From Paracoccaceae bacterium (GTDB lineage: Bacteria > Pseudomonadota > Alphaproteobacteria > Rhodobacterales > Rhodobacteraceae), in NCBI GenBank assembly GCA_021767525.1, contig JAASTF010000028.1, forward strand, positions 1-19,461: DNA of 19,461 bases, read 5' to 3'. Within the stretch, counting starts at the first letter, position 1; each line of letters opens with the position of its first letter. This document shows positions 13,345 through 19,461 of the stretch, in pieces. Made by a program: the position numbers and the translations under genes. Below the pieces are notes generated by a model, which searched no databases, was not told the origin of the DNA, and was given only the letters and a program-made list of their open reading frames with translations.

Positions 13345-15618
13345 ATGATGCAGGACAGCCAGCGCCCCGGCGGCATGATGACGGACGCCGAGGCCCGCGA
13401 CGAGGATGGCATCGACCTGGGCGTGCTGCTGCGGATGCTGTGGTCGGGCAAGTGGATCATCCTGGGGGCGATGGCGTTCTGCCTGGCACTGGCCTGGTTC
13501 TATTCCAGCCAGCAGGTGCCGATGTATCGCGCCACCGCCACGGTGATCTTCGACCAGCAGCGCACCAATATCGTCAATGTCGAGGACGTGGTCGCCAACC
13601 GCGATTACGAACGCGGTGCGGATCTGCAGAACCAGATCGAGGTGTTGCGCTCGACCTCGCTGATCGAACGGGTGATCGACACGCTGAACCTGGCGGAAAA
13701 CCCCGAATTCAACCCCGCCCGTGCCACCCCGGAACCGGGAATGTTCGACTGGCTGACGCTGCCGCCGGATCTGAAGACAAGCCTGCAATCGATCGGGCTG
13801 ATCGCCGCCGATCCGCCGCCGCCCGACCCCGCCCTGCAGGAACGCCGGTTGCGGCTGGCGATGATCGAGCGGGTGCGCCGGGGTCTGCAACTGACTGCGG
13901 TGCGCGGTTCGACCGTGATCCAGATCGGCTTCGTGTCGCGGCGCCCCGACACCGCCGCGCGCATCGCCAATGCCATTGCCGAGCAATACATCATCGACCA
14001 GCTCGAAGGGAAACTCGAGGCAACGCGCTCGGCCACCGAATGGCTGAGCACCCGGGTGCTCGATCTGCAAGAGCGTGTGACCGAGGCCGAGAACGCCGTC
14101 GCCGAAGCCGAGGCGCAGCTGGCGCAGGATGCCGGCCAGACGCTCGAAATCACCCAGGCGCAGCTGACCGAGTTCAACGCCGCGCTCGGCGCGGCCCAGG
14201 CCCGAGAGATCGAGCTGACCGCCCAGGTCGAACGCCTGCGCGAGGCGCTGGCCAATGACATGGACGCCGGCGCGGTGCCCGAGTTCCGCCAGACGATGCT
14301 GATCCAGAGCTACCGCGAAGAGGAAAGCGAGCTTTTGTCGCAACTGGCCACGCTGCGCGCCAGCGTCGGCCCCGACCATCCGTCGGTGCGGCGCGTCGAG
14401 GCACAGATCGACGAAACCCGGCGCAAGATCCGCGCCGAGGCGAACCGCGTGGTCGAGTCGATCGCCGTGGCGCGGGACGCGGCGCGCGACCAGGTGGCCG
14501 AACTGGCGCGCCGGGTGCGCACGCTCGAGGAAAAGGCCCTGGCCCAAAGCGCCGGCGAGATCGAGCTGCGACAGCTGGAACGCCAGGCCCAGGCCTCGCG
14601 GCTGCTTTATGAAAACTTCCTGGGCCGGTTGCAGGAAACCTCTCAGCAGGAAAGCCTGCAAAGCGCCGACGCGCGGGTGATATCGCCCGCCGAGGTGCCG
14701 CGCGGGCCGATGACCGCGGGCAAAAGGCGCATGATGGCGATCGGCGGGGTCGCCGGCGTGGTGCTGGGCGTCGGCTTCGTCTTTCTGCTCGACCGGCTGA
14801 ACAACACCTTCCGCAACCCCGGCCAGACCGAAGAGCAGTTGCACCTGCCGGTGCTGGCCAGCGTGCCGATCGTGCCCAATACCGGCAACAAACGGCGCAA
14901 GATCCTGGAACATTTCCGGGAAAAACCCGGCTCGGCCCTGGCCGAGGCGATACGAGGGCTGCGCACCTCGATCCTGTTTTCCAATGTCGACAGCCCGCCC
15001 AAGGTGGTGATGATGACCTCGTCCACCCCGCGCGAGGGCAAGTCGACCACCGCGGTGCTGCTGGCGCTGACCAGCCAGCAAATGGGGCGCAAGACGATCA
15101 TCGTGGATTGCGACCTGCGGCTGCCGGCAGTGTCGACCCTGGTCGATATCGATGCCGACCGGCCCGGTCTGCTGGCGGCGCTGAACGATCCGCAATCGGT
15201 CGAGGATGCGGTGGCAACAGACTCCGACAGCGGGCTGCACGTGCTGTTGATGCGCGCCGGCGACACCCGCCCGACCCAGAACGCCGCCGATATCCTGGCC
15301 TCGCAGAAATTCCGCGCCCTGATCGAACATCTGCGCGCCCAGTATGACCTGGTGGTGCTGGATACGCCGCCCACATTGGTGGTCAGCGATTCGCGCATCG
15401 TCTCGGGCCTGGCCGACGGGGTGGTCTTTTCGGTGAAGTGGGACGAAACCCCGCGCGGCGCGGCAGCCGAGGCGGTCAAGCAGCTACGCGGGATCGGCGC
15501 GCCGCTGATAGGCGTGGTGATGACCATGGTGAACGAGTCAAAGGCCGCGAAATACGCCTATGACGGGTATGGCTATGGCTATTACGGCGGGCAATACAAA
15601 GACTATTACGTCGAATAA
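13345..15618 (+). CDS. Wzc/ExoP-like polysaccharide copolymerase with tyrosine kinase domain
   Basis: A 757-residue inner-membrane protein that sets polysaccharide chain length and export through autophosphorylation. ATG 13345 has GGGAG (13333-13337) 7 bases upstream. The Wzz domain begins near residue 22, with membrane helix 1 at about 37-55 (WIILGAMAFCLALAWFY). A long periplasmic coiled coil (about 225-440) leads to helix 2 (about 464-483, MMAIGGVAGVVLGVGFVFLL). The cytoplasmic BY-kinase domain shows Walker A (SSTPREGKST, 559-568), Walker A-prime (TIIVDCDLRLP, with Asp588 and Asp590) and Walker B (DLVVLDTPP, Asp673). The tail has nine tyrosines in its last 20 or so residues (AYDGYGYGYYGGQYKDYYVE), the usual phosphorylation cluster. 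It is translated from the same operon as the export lipoprotein. Confidence 0.95.
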   Translation: MMQDSQRPGGMMTDAEARDEDGIDLGVLLRMLWSGKWIILGAMAFCLALAWFYSSQQVPMYRATATVIFDQQRTNIVNVEDVVANRDYERGADLQNQIEVLRSTSLIERVIDTLNLAENPEFNPARATPEPGMFDWLTLPPDLKTSLQSIGLIAADPPPPDPALQERRLRLAMIERVRRGLQLTAVRGSTVIQIGFVSRRPDTAARIANAIAEQYIIDQLEGKLEATRSATEWLSTRVLDLQERVTEAENAVAEAEAQLAQDAGQTLEITQAQLTEFNAALGAAQAREIELTAQVERLREALANDMDAGAVPEFRQTMLIQSYREEESELLSQLATLRASVGPDHPSVRRVEAQIDETRRKIRAEANRVVESIAVARDAARDQVAELARRVRTLEEKALAQSAGEIELRQLERQAQASRLLYENFLGRLQETSQQESLQSADARVISPAEVPRGPMTAGKRRMMAIGGVAGVVLGVGFVFLLDRLNNTFRNPGQTEEQLHLPVLASVPIVPNTGNKRRKILEHFREKPGSALAEAIRGLRTSILFSNVDSPPKVVMMTSSTPREGKSTTAVLLALTSQQMGRKTIIVDCDLRLPAVSTLVDIDADRPGLLAALNDPQSVEDAVATDSDSGLHVLLMRAGDTRPTQNAADILASQKFRALIEHLRAQYDLVVLDTPPTLVVSDSRIVSGLADGVVFSVKWDETPRGAAAEAVKQLRGIGAPLIGVVMTMVNESKAAKYAYDGYGYGYYGGQYKDYYVE

Positions 15619-15715
15619 AACATCGAGCCCGGGAAATAACACGTCAAAGTTGTATTTTGCCGAAACATGCCGTGAATTAGGGCAATCGGGCGTTTCGCAT
15701 TGCATGGCGGGCATA

Positions 15716-15751
15716 GAATTGTTGCCAATTCGTTAATGTCCACGATATAGA
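15716..15751 (+). promoter_or_regulatory. predicted sigma-70-like promoter with overlapping palindrome, upstream of RTX gene
   Basis: The boxes are TTGCCA (15722-15727, 5 of 6 to TTGACA) and TATAGA (15746-15751, 4 of 6 to TATAAT) with 18 bases between. A perfect palindrome, GAATTG (15716-15721) and CAATTC (15726-15731) around TTGC, covers the -35 box exactly, the usual place for a repressor operator. The whole gap 15619-15842 is clearly more AT-rich than its neighbours. Confidence 0.45.
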
Positions 15752-15797
15752 AAAGCGAGCCTGCCAAAGGTGCAAACGCGCTTAATTGATTCAAATT

Positions 15798-15838
15798 GGG
15801 GATGTCCGGCTTTTACATCCCCTGAAATCTGTGGGGAT
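15798..15838 (+). promoter_or_regulatory. putative three-segment RNA switch in the RTX gene leader
   Basis: Segment 1 GGGGATGT (15798-15805) pairs perfectly with segment 2 ACATCCCC (15815-15822; 9-base loop). The ATCCCC part of segment 2 (15817-15822) can instead pair with segment 3 GGGGAT (15833-15838; 10-base loop). Segment 3 is the only ribosome-binding-like element before the ATG at 15843. The pairings exclude each other, so the first hairpin would leave the ribosome binding site free and the second would hide it. Confidence 0.4.
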
Positions 15839-15842
15839 ATAG

Positions 15843-17462
15843 ATGGCCAATTTCACTCCGACGCTTCCGGCAGAAAACTTCGTTGGCGCCCCTGGCGTCC
15901 GCGACACTGTCGATTACTCTGTGAACGCGACCGGCGGGGTGACCGTTGACGTGGTGAACGGCGGCAGCCGCGACATCGCCGAGGGCGACACCTATGTCTC
16001 GATCGACCGGTTCTTCCTGACCAATATCGGAACCGAGATCGACTATTTCTATGGCAGCAGCGCCGACGAGGTGGTGCGCGGCTATGCCGGCCCCAACGTG
16101 CTCTATGGCAATGGTGGCGATGACGTCCTGTTTGGCGGCGACGACCGCAATGTGCTGAATGGCGGCACCGGTGTCGATCTGCTGATCGGGGGCAATGGCG
16201 ACGACCGCTTCGATATCGCCGCGGGCGACGCGGCGGCGGGTGAGCTTTATCGCGGCAATGCCGGCTTCGACACGATCCGCCTGATTTCCGGCGGCACCGG
16301 CACCGAGGTGGACCTGACCGGCGCCACCCTGCTGTCGATCGAAGAAATCGCCTTTGCCGCCAGCGTAACGCTGATCCTCGACAGCGACGATTTGCTGCTG
16401 ACCGACATCCAGGGCACCAGCGCCGATGGCGAGATCGTGCGCGTGGCCGACTGGTCGTTCCTGGCCGGCAATGTCGAGCTGGACCGCGCCTTTGCCCTGA
16501 TCGACAGCGGCGTGGACGAGGTCCAGTGGACCCGCGGCAACAACACCGGCGACATCACCCTGACCGAGGAAGTGATCGATCTCGACAGCGGCGAAACCGC
16601 CTATGTCGAAACCTTCGTCAATGACGGCTCGGCCAATATCGGCGTGGATAGCCTGGTGACCTACTACAACCAGGACTTCAACCAGTTCCAGACCATCCGC
16701 ACCATGGATGACGGTCTGCAGGTGACCACGCAATACGACCCCAATACCGGCACCACGCTGGAAGAGTTCTATTTCGATCTCAGCCCGACCGGCACCACCT
16801 ATGATTTCGAATTCCGCAGCGTGCAGTACAACAGCATCGGCACGCTGGAATACCGCATCACGCAGTATGACAACGACCTGTTGGAAGAGCAGGTCTATGA
16901 CGCCGACGGCAATATCACGCTGCAATATCTTTATGACGCCAGCAGCGATGGCAGTGCCTTCAGCTTCATGGGGATCGAAGAGTTCTACGAGTTCGATGGC
17001 ACCAGCAATGTCCTGCGCTATCGCTTCACCATGAACGACGCGACCGAAAGCTTCGTGACGGTGTCCGAGTTCTTCGACGAAACCGGTGCCTTCGACTATT
17101 CGGAATCGGTGCGCGCCAACGGCGTTGTGTCGATCTCCGGCTCGTCCGCGGACCAGGTGTTCTATGCCACCGACGCAACCGAGGTGATCTCGGGCCTGCG
17201 TGGCACGGATACCTTTGTTTTTGAAGGAAATGTCGGGGATACCTTCATCAATGCCTTCGACCGGATCGACTCGGATCTGCTGGATCTGACCGCCTTTGGC
17301 ATCGAAAGCCGCGATGACCTCGAAGCGGCCGGTGCCGTGACCTATGACGCGGCGGGCAGCCAGCACATCATCGACGTGTCGCTGATCGGCGGTGACGGCA
17401 TGATCTATCTGCGCGGCACGGCCGACGCGGATCTGGGCAACGACGATTTCATCCTGCTCTGA
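15843..17462 (+). CDS. RTX-type secreted protein with tyrosine/aspartate-rich repeats, candidate matrix or surface protein
   Basis: A 539-residue acidic protein without a Sec signal peptide, as expected for type I secretion. An RTX-like entry region (about 20-80) leads to four tandem calcium-binding nonapeptides at about 84-120: YGNGGDDVL, FGGDDRNVL, NGGTGVDLL, IGGNGDDRF. A middle part (about 275-435) is made of degenerate Y/F-D-x-x-G-x-L/I units rich in Tyr, Asp, Glu and Phe. The end (about 440-539) resembles the C-terminal module of RTX proteins and serralysins (GTDTFVFEGNVGDTFINAFD, LLDLTAFGIESRDDLEAAGA) and finishes with the hydrophobic DDFILL, a type I secretion signal type. The start is ATG 15843, with GGGG (15833-15836) as a modest ribosome binding site. 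No catalytic motif is seen. Its place in an EPS locus suggests a calcium-dependent matrix protein or adhesin (inference). No type I exporter is in the window. Confidence 0.85.
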   Translation: MANFTPTLPAENFVGAPGVRDTVDYSVNATGGVTVDVVNGGSRDIAEGDTYVSIDRFFLTNIGTEIDYFYGSSADEVVRGYAGPNVLYGNGGDDVLFGGDDRNVLNGGTGVDLLIGGNGDDRFDIAAGDAAAGELYRGNAGFDTIRLISGGTGTEVDLTGATLLSIEEIAFAASVTLILDSDDLLLTDIQGTSADGEIVRVADWSFLAGNVELDRAFALIDSGVDEVQWTRGNNTGDITLTEEVIDLDSGETAYVETFVNDGSANIGVDSLVTYYNQDFNQFQTIRTMDDGLQVTTQYDPNTGTTLEEFYFDLSPTGTTYDFEFRSVQYNSIGTLEYRITQYDNDLLEEQVYDADGNITLQYLYDASSDGSAFSFMGIEEFYEFDGTSNVLRYRFTMNDATESFVTVSEFFDETGAFDYSESVRANGVVSISGSSADQVFYATDATEVISGLRGTDTFVFEGNVGDTFINAFDRIDSDLLDLTAFGIESRDDLEAAGAVTYDAAGSQHIIDVSLIGGDGMIYLRGTADADLGNDDFILL

Positions 17463-17492
17463 TCACCGCGCCCTCGCGGCACCACAGGCATC

Positions 17493-17521
17493 AACCGGCC
17501 CCGCGCAGGGGCCGGTTTTTT
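17493..17521 (+). terminator. intrinsic terminator of the RTX gene
   Basis: A perfect 10-bp stem AACCGGCCCC (17493-17502) / GGGGCCGGTT (17508-17517) with loop GCGCA, followed by a T-run at 17516-17521. It lies 30 bases after the RTX stop and just before the end of the convergent ligase gene. The minus strand has no T-run, so it works mainly for the plus strand. Confidence 0.92.
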
Positions 17522-17525
17522 CATG

Positions 17526-18872
17526 TCAGCCCGGCATGTCGCGCATCTCCGACGAGCGGAAGGATTGCGCATAGCCGATACCCAGGATCCAGGCAAAGAC
17601 CCCGGCCAGCGCCGGAATCTGCAGGCTGAAATCGAAAGCCGCGTGAAAGCCCGCGAGAAAGAAACAGGCCAATGCCACCGCGACAGCGGTGCGGTGACGC
17701 CGGCGCTCTTTCAACCCGCGCAGCAACTGCCAGCCCAAAAGCGCCAGCGCCGCGTAAAAGATCACCGCCGCGGGCAGACCCATTTCGAAGGCGTTTTCCA
17801 GATAGGAATTATGCGCCATGTCCCATTCGCCCACCGCGGCCTCGGGCGGCACCCAGGCGCGAAACGCCGTGTGGAACGCACCCAGCCCGTTGCCCAGCAG
17901 CGGGCGCTCGGCGATGGCGGTGACGATGGCGGGAAAGACCGCGAAACGTCCCTCTTCATCCGAGGTGGCAAGGACGCGATTCAGCGTCCCCGTCGAGGCC
18001 GAGAGCAGCACGGCCAGGACCAGCGCCGCCACGACCGCCACCGGCACCAGTGCGGCGCGGTTGCCGCGCTGCACCCGTGTTCCCAAAAGCACAAACACCC
18101 CCACGATCGCGGCCGCCGCACCGCCGCGCGACAGCGACAGCATCAGCGCCCCGGCGCATAAAGTGGCCCCCGCCAGCCACAGCCAGCCCCCGGAAACCAG
18201 CCCCTGCAAGACCCCCGCCAGGGCCGATTTGCGCCCCGACTGGTCATGCGCCACCGCCCGCAGCAAAAGCCCCAGGCAGACCACCAGACCGAACCCCGCG
18301 AAGGTGGCGTAATTGTTGCGATTGACAAAACTGGCCGAGACAGTGTCGCTGGCCAGCGGACCCAGGATCGGGTTCTGCCCGCTGACGGCTGCATAGATAC
18401 CGAACCCCGCCAGCGCCATCGAAACCAGAGCGAACGCCTTCAGGTAGCGCAGGGCATTGTCCTTGCCCGCTGCGCTGCGCACCGCGATCCAGAACACCAT
18501 CGCATAGGCCGAAAGCCGCAGCAGCACATGCAGCCCCTGCGCCGGATCGGCCGACAGGCGCGGCGCAGCGCCGGCGGGCGCCAGGGCCCAGACCGGATGC
18601 GCCGCCAGGCCCATGCCCGGCAGGATCTGCACGCAGCCCCATATCAGAACCCCGACAAACAATAGCGCGGGCAACCACAGGCGATTGAATACAGGCGGTC
18701 GTTTCTGAAACAGGTCAATAAAAAGCTGAATGGAAAAGAGCGCAATGATTGCCATCGCCATCAGCGTCCAACTGACCGGCCGATTTGCACCAAGAGCCAG
18801 GGTCGCGGCAATCAACACGGCGAAAACTGCCCAACCAATAAGCGCCTGCACTTTCAGAATTGCGTTTTGCAC
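17526..18872 (-). CDS. O-antigen ligase / Wzy-like polymerase family membrane protein
   Basis: A 448-residue integral membrane protein from GTG 18872, fixed by a perfect AGGAGG (complement at 18880-18885) 7 bases upstream; a GTG at 18899 lies before that site and would include it in the coding frame, so it is rejected. About twelve hydrophobic segments are seen. Family marks include SASFVNRNNYATFAGFG, LSLSRGG, ERPLLGNGLGAFHTAF and AHNSYLE, in a large extracytoplasmic loop that carries the Arg and His used in glycan transfer in this family. It either polymerises an undecaprenyl-linked repeat unit (Wzy) or ligates glycan to an acceptor; the sequence does not decide between them. The EPS export genes nearby favour a polymerase (inference). 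The first codons are AT-rich, as is common at starts. Confidence 0.9.
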   Translation of the reverse strand: MQNAILKVQALIGWAVFAVLIAATLALGANRPVSWTLMAMAIIALFSIQLFIDLFQKRPPVFNRLWLPALLFVGVLIWGCVQILPGMGLAAHPVWALAPAGAAPRLSADPAQGLHVLLRLSAYAMVFWIAVRSAAGKDNALRYLKAFALVSMALAGFGIYAAVSGQNPILGPLASDTVSASFVNRNNYATFAGFGLVVCLGLLLRAVAHDQSGRKSALAGVLQGLVSGGWLWLAGATLCAGALMLSLSRGGAAAAIVGVFVLLGTRVQRGNRAALVPVAVVAALVLAVLLSASTGTLNRVLATSDEEGRFAVFPAIVTAIAERPLLGNGLGAFHTAFRAWVPPEAAVGEWDMAHNSYLENAFEMGLPAAVIFYAALALLGWQLLRGLKERRRHRTAVAVALACFFLAGFHAAFDFSLQIPALAGVFAWILGIGYAQSFRSSEMRDMPG

Positions 18873-18903
18873 GAAACTTCCTCCTCGCGGCGTTAACACC
18901 TAA

Positions 18904-18932
18904 TGGACAATCGCAGGGGGAAGGTCTATACA
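18904..18932 (+). promoter_or_regulatory. predicted sigma-70 promoter of the small secreted protein gene
   Basis: TGGACA (18904-18909, 5 of 6 to TTGACA) and TATACA (18927-18932, 4 of 6 to TATAAT) are separated by exactly 17 bases. Transcription would start near 18939, about 30 bases before the GTG start. The region 18873-18967 is a divergent gap shared with the ligase gene, whose own promoter is not evident. Confidence 0.6.
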
Positions 18933-18967
18933 AAGCACAAGTTCAGAACCTATTTCGGGGCGGATTC

Positions 18968-19303
18968 GTGAGAAAACTGTTCATTTGTCTGGCATTGGCT
19001 CTTAGCGTCTTCGTGACTGCGCCGGCGGCGCAGGCCATGACGCTGCAACAGCAGCGCAACCAGGTGTACCACGCTCTTGGCGATATCCTGGATGAAATCC
19101 GGGCCGAGTTCGATCAGGCCCAGGCCGATTTCCAGGCGTCCACCGATCGTACCGAACGCGAGTACCTGCGCCAGAAAATCCGTGCGCTGCGGGCGCGGTT
19201 CAGCTTTATCGTGACCGTGCGTCGCCTTGCGCGTAACAATTTCACGGCAGAACAGCTGGATACGATCATCGTACGCTACGACCTGCCGGTCAGCACAAGC
19301 TGA
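18968..19303 (+). CDS. small secreted (periplasmic) helical protein, unknown function
   Basis: I do not recognise this family. The product is 111 residues from GTG 18968, chosen because it begins right at a good Sec signal peptide (MRKLFICLALALSVFVTAPA, cleavage likely after AQA near residue 23) and because a GGGGCGGA lies before it; the frame upstream lacks protein character and overlaps the ligase start. The mature part (about 88 residues) is nearly all helical and highly charged (QQQRNQVYHALGDILDEIRA, then EREYLRQKIRALRARFSFIV), suggesting a helical hairpin or coiled coil. It has no Cys and no catalytic signature. It is divergent from the ligase gene and has its own promoter and terminator, so it is an independent unit. 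A role in envelope or polysaccharide function is possible only by location. Confidence 0.8.
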   Translation: MRKLFICLALALSVFVTAPAAQAMTLQQQRNQVYHALGDILDEIRAEFDQAQADFQASTDRTEREYLRQKIRALRARFSFIVTVRRLARNNFTAEQLDTIIVRYDLPVSTS

Positions 19304-19332
19304 CGAAAATCGCGATCCGGACATGACGGAAC

Positions 19333-19365
19333 AAGGCCCCTGCCGGCGCGGGGGCCTTTTCGTTT
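19333..19365. terminator. intrinsic terminator between convergent genes
   Basis: A stem AAGGCCCC (19333-19340) / GGGGCCTT (19351-19358) encloses a GC-rich 10-base loop and is followed on the plus strand by a T-rich run (19357-19365). It ends the small secreted protein transcript. On the minus strand the stem is followed by TTGTT, so it may also serve the gene ending at 19373. Confidence 0.85.
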
Positions 19366-19372
19366 GCGGTGC

Positions 19373-19461
19373 TCAGGCCGGGTCGGGCAGGGACAGGCCA
19401 AGGTCCGACATTTCGACCTGATCGCGATAATAAGCGAAATCATCCGCGCGCGCGGTGCGGC
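19373..19461 (-). CDS. C-terminal fragment of an unidentified protein
   Basis: A minus-strand frame runs into the window from the right and stops at TGA 19375-19373. The visible end is 28 residues: RTARADDFAYYRDQVEMSDL, then GLSLPDPA. Codon choice (mostly G/C third positions), the convergent terminator beside it and the lack of stops support a real gene. There is too little sequence to name a family. Confidence 0.55.
   Translation of the reverse strand, partial: RTARADDFAYYRDQVEMSDLGLSLPDPA

Noticed and set aside
12087..13460. 457-codon minus-strand frame opposite the export lipoprotein gene
   Set aside because: It is a shadow of a well-defined OPX gene and has no family resemblance.
13156..15330. 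724-codon minus-strand frame opposite the Wzc-like gene
   Set aside because: Its translation is His/Arg/Gln/Leu-rich without motifs, and the plus strand encodes a complete BY-kinase. It is a shadow frame.
16090..16215. Direct repeats in DNA that might mark a mobile or variable element
   Set aside because: They encode the glycine/aspartate-rich RTX nonapeptides; the repetition is explained by the protein.
15813..17366. 517-codon minus-strand frame opposite the RTX gene
   Set aside because: The plus strand shows calcium-binding repeats and a secretion end; the minus translation is repetitive Ala/Val/Gly/Ile sequence with no start signal.

Overview
The window looks like a chromosomal segment of a high-GC alphaproteobacterium, most likely of the Rhodobacterales/Roseobacter group. 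The evidence is strongly GC-rich third codon positions, a cheB-cheD-chemoreceptor cluster with a STAS gene, chemoreceptor hairpins of the LNAGVEAARAGE type, and exopolysaccharide and RTX proteins of a kind common in that group. This placement is inferred from protein style, not from a marker gene. No rRNA, tRNA, CRISPR array, insertion sequence, phage gene or attachment site was seen. No gene-free stretch exceeds 300 bases.

Region 1 (1-6205), chemotaxis. A STAS-domain gene leaves the window on the minus strand. Facing away from it is a plus-strand series: cheB (methylesterase with a degenerate receiver domain), cheD (receptor deamidase), a small one-pass membrane protein of unknown function whose stop overlaps the start of the next gene, a polytopic chemoreceptor with a histidine-bearing membrane sensor, and a second chemoreceptor with a classical periplasmic sensor. 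cheA, cheW, cheY and cheR are not in the window; they may lie left of position 1 behind the STAS gene.

Region 2 (6315-11124), polysaccharide building and decoration. A minus-strand operon with overlapping stop/start codons runs from a large two-domain glycosyltransferase to a CatB-like hexapeptide acyltransferase and a PAPS-type sulfotransferase. Divergent from it is a second left-handed beta-helix acyltransferase of the capsule/EPS type. Together they suggest an acylated and possibly sulfated surface glycan.

Region 3 (11137-15618), export and control. A PPP-family phosphatase (minus) lies next to a plus-strand pair: a Wza-like outer-membrane polysaccharide export lipoprotein and a Wzc/ExoP-like chain-length protein with a tyrosine kinase domain and a tyrosine-rich tail.

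Region 4 (15619-19461), surface protein and polymerase/ligase. An AT-rich leader holds a palindrome over a predicted -35 element and three mutually pairing segments, the last of which covers the ribosome binding site. It precedes a 539-residue RTX-type secreted protein with tyrosine/aspartate-rich repeats, followed by a strong intrinsic terminator. A convergent O-antigen ligase/Wzy-like membrane protein follows, and divergent from that is a small secreted helical protein with its own promoter and terminator. The C-terminal end of an unidentified minus-strand gene closes the window.

The two halves (chemotaxis; EPS plus matrix-like RTX protein) fit a motile-to-sessile lifestyle, but nothing in the sequence shows that they are co-regulated. 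The strongest leads are the putative leader switch of the RTX gene, the degenerate CheB receiver, and the small membrane protein coupled to a chemoreceptor.
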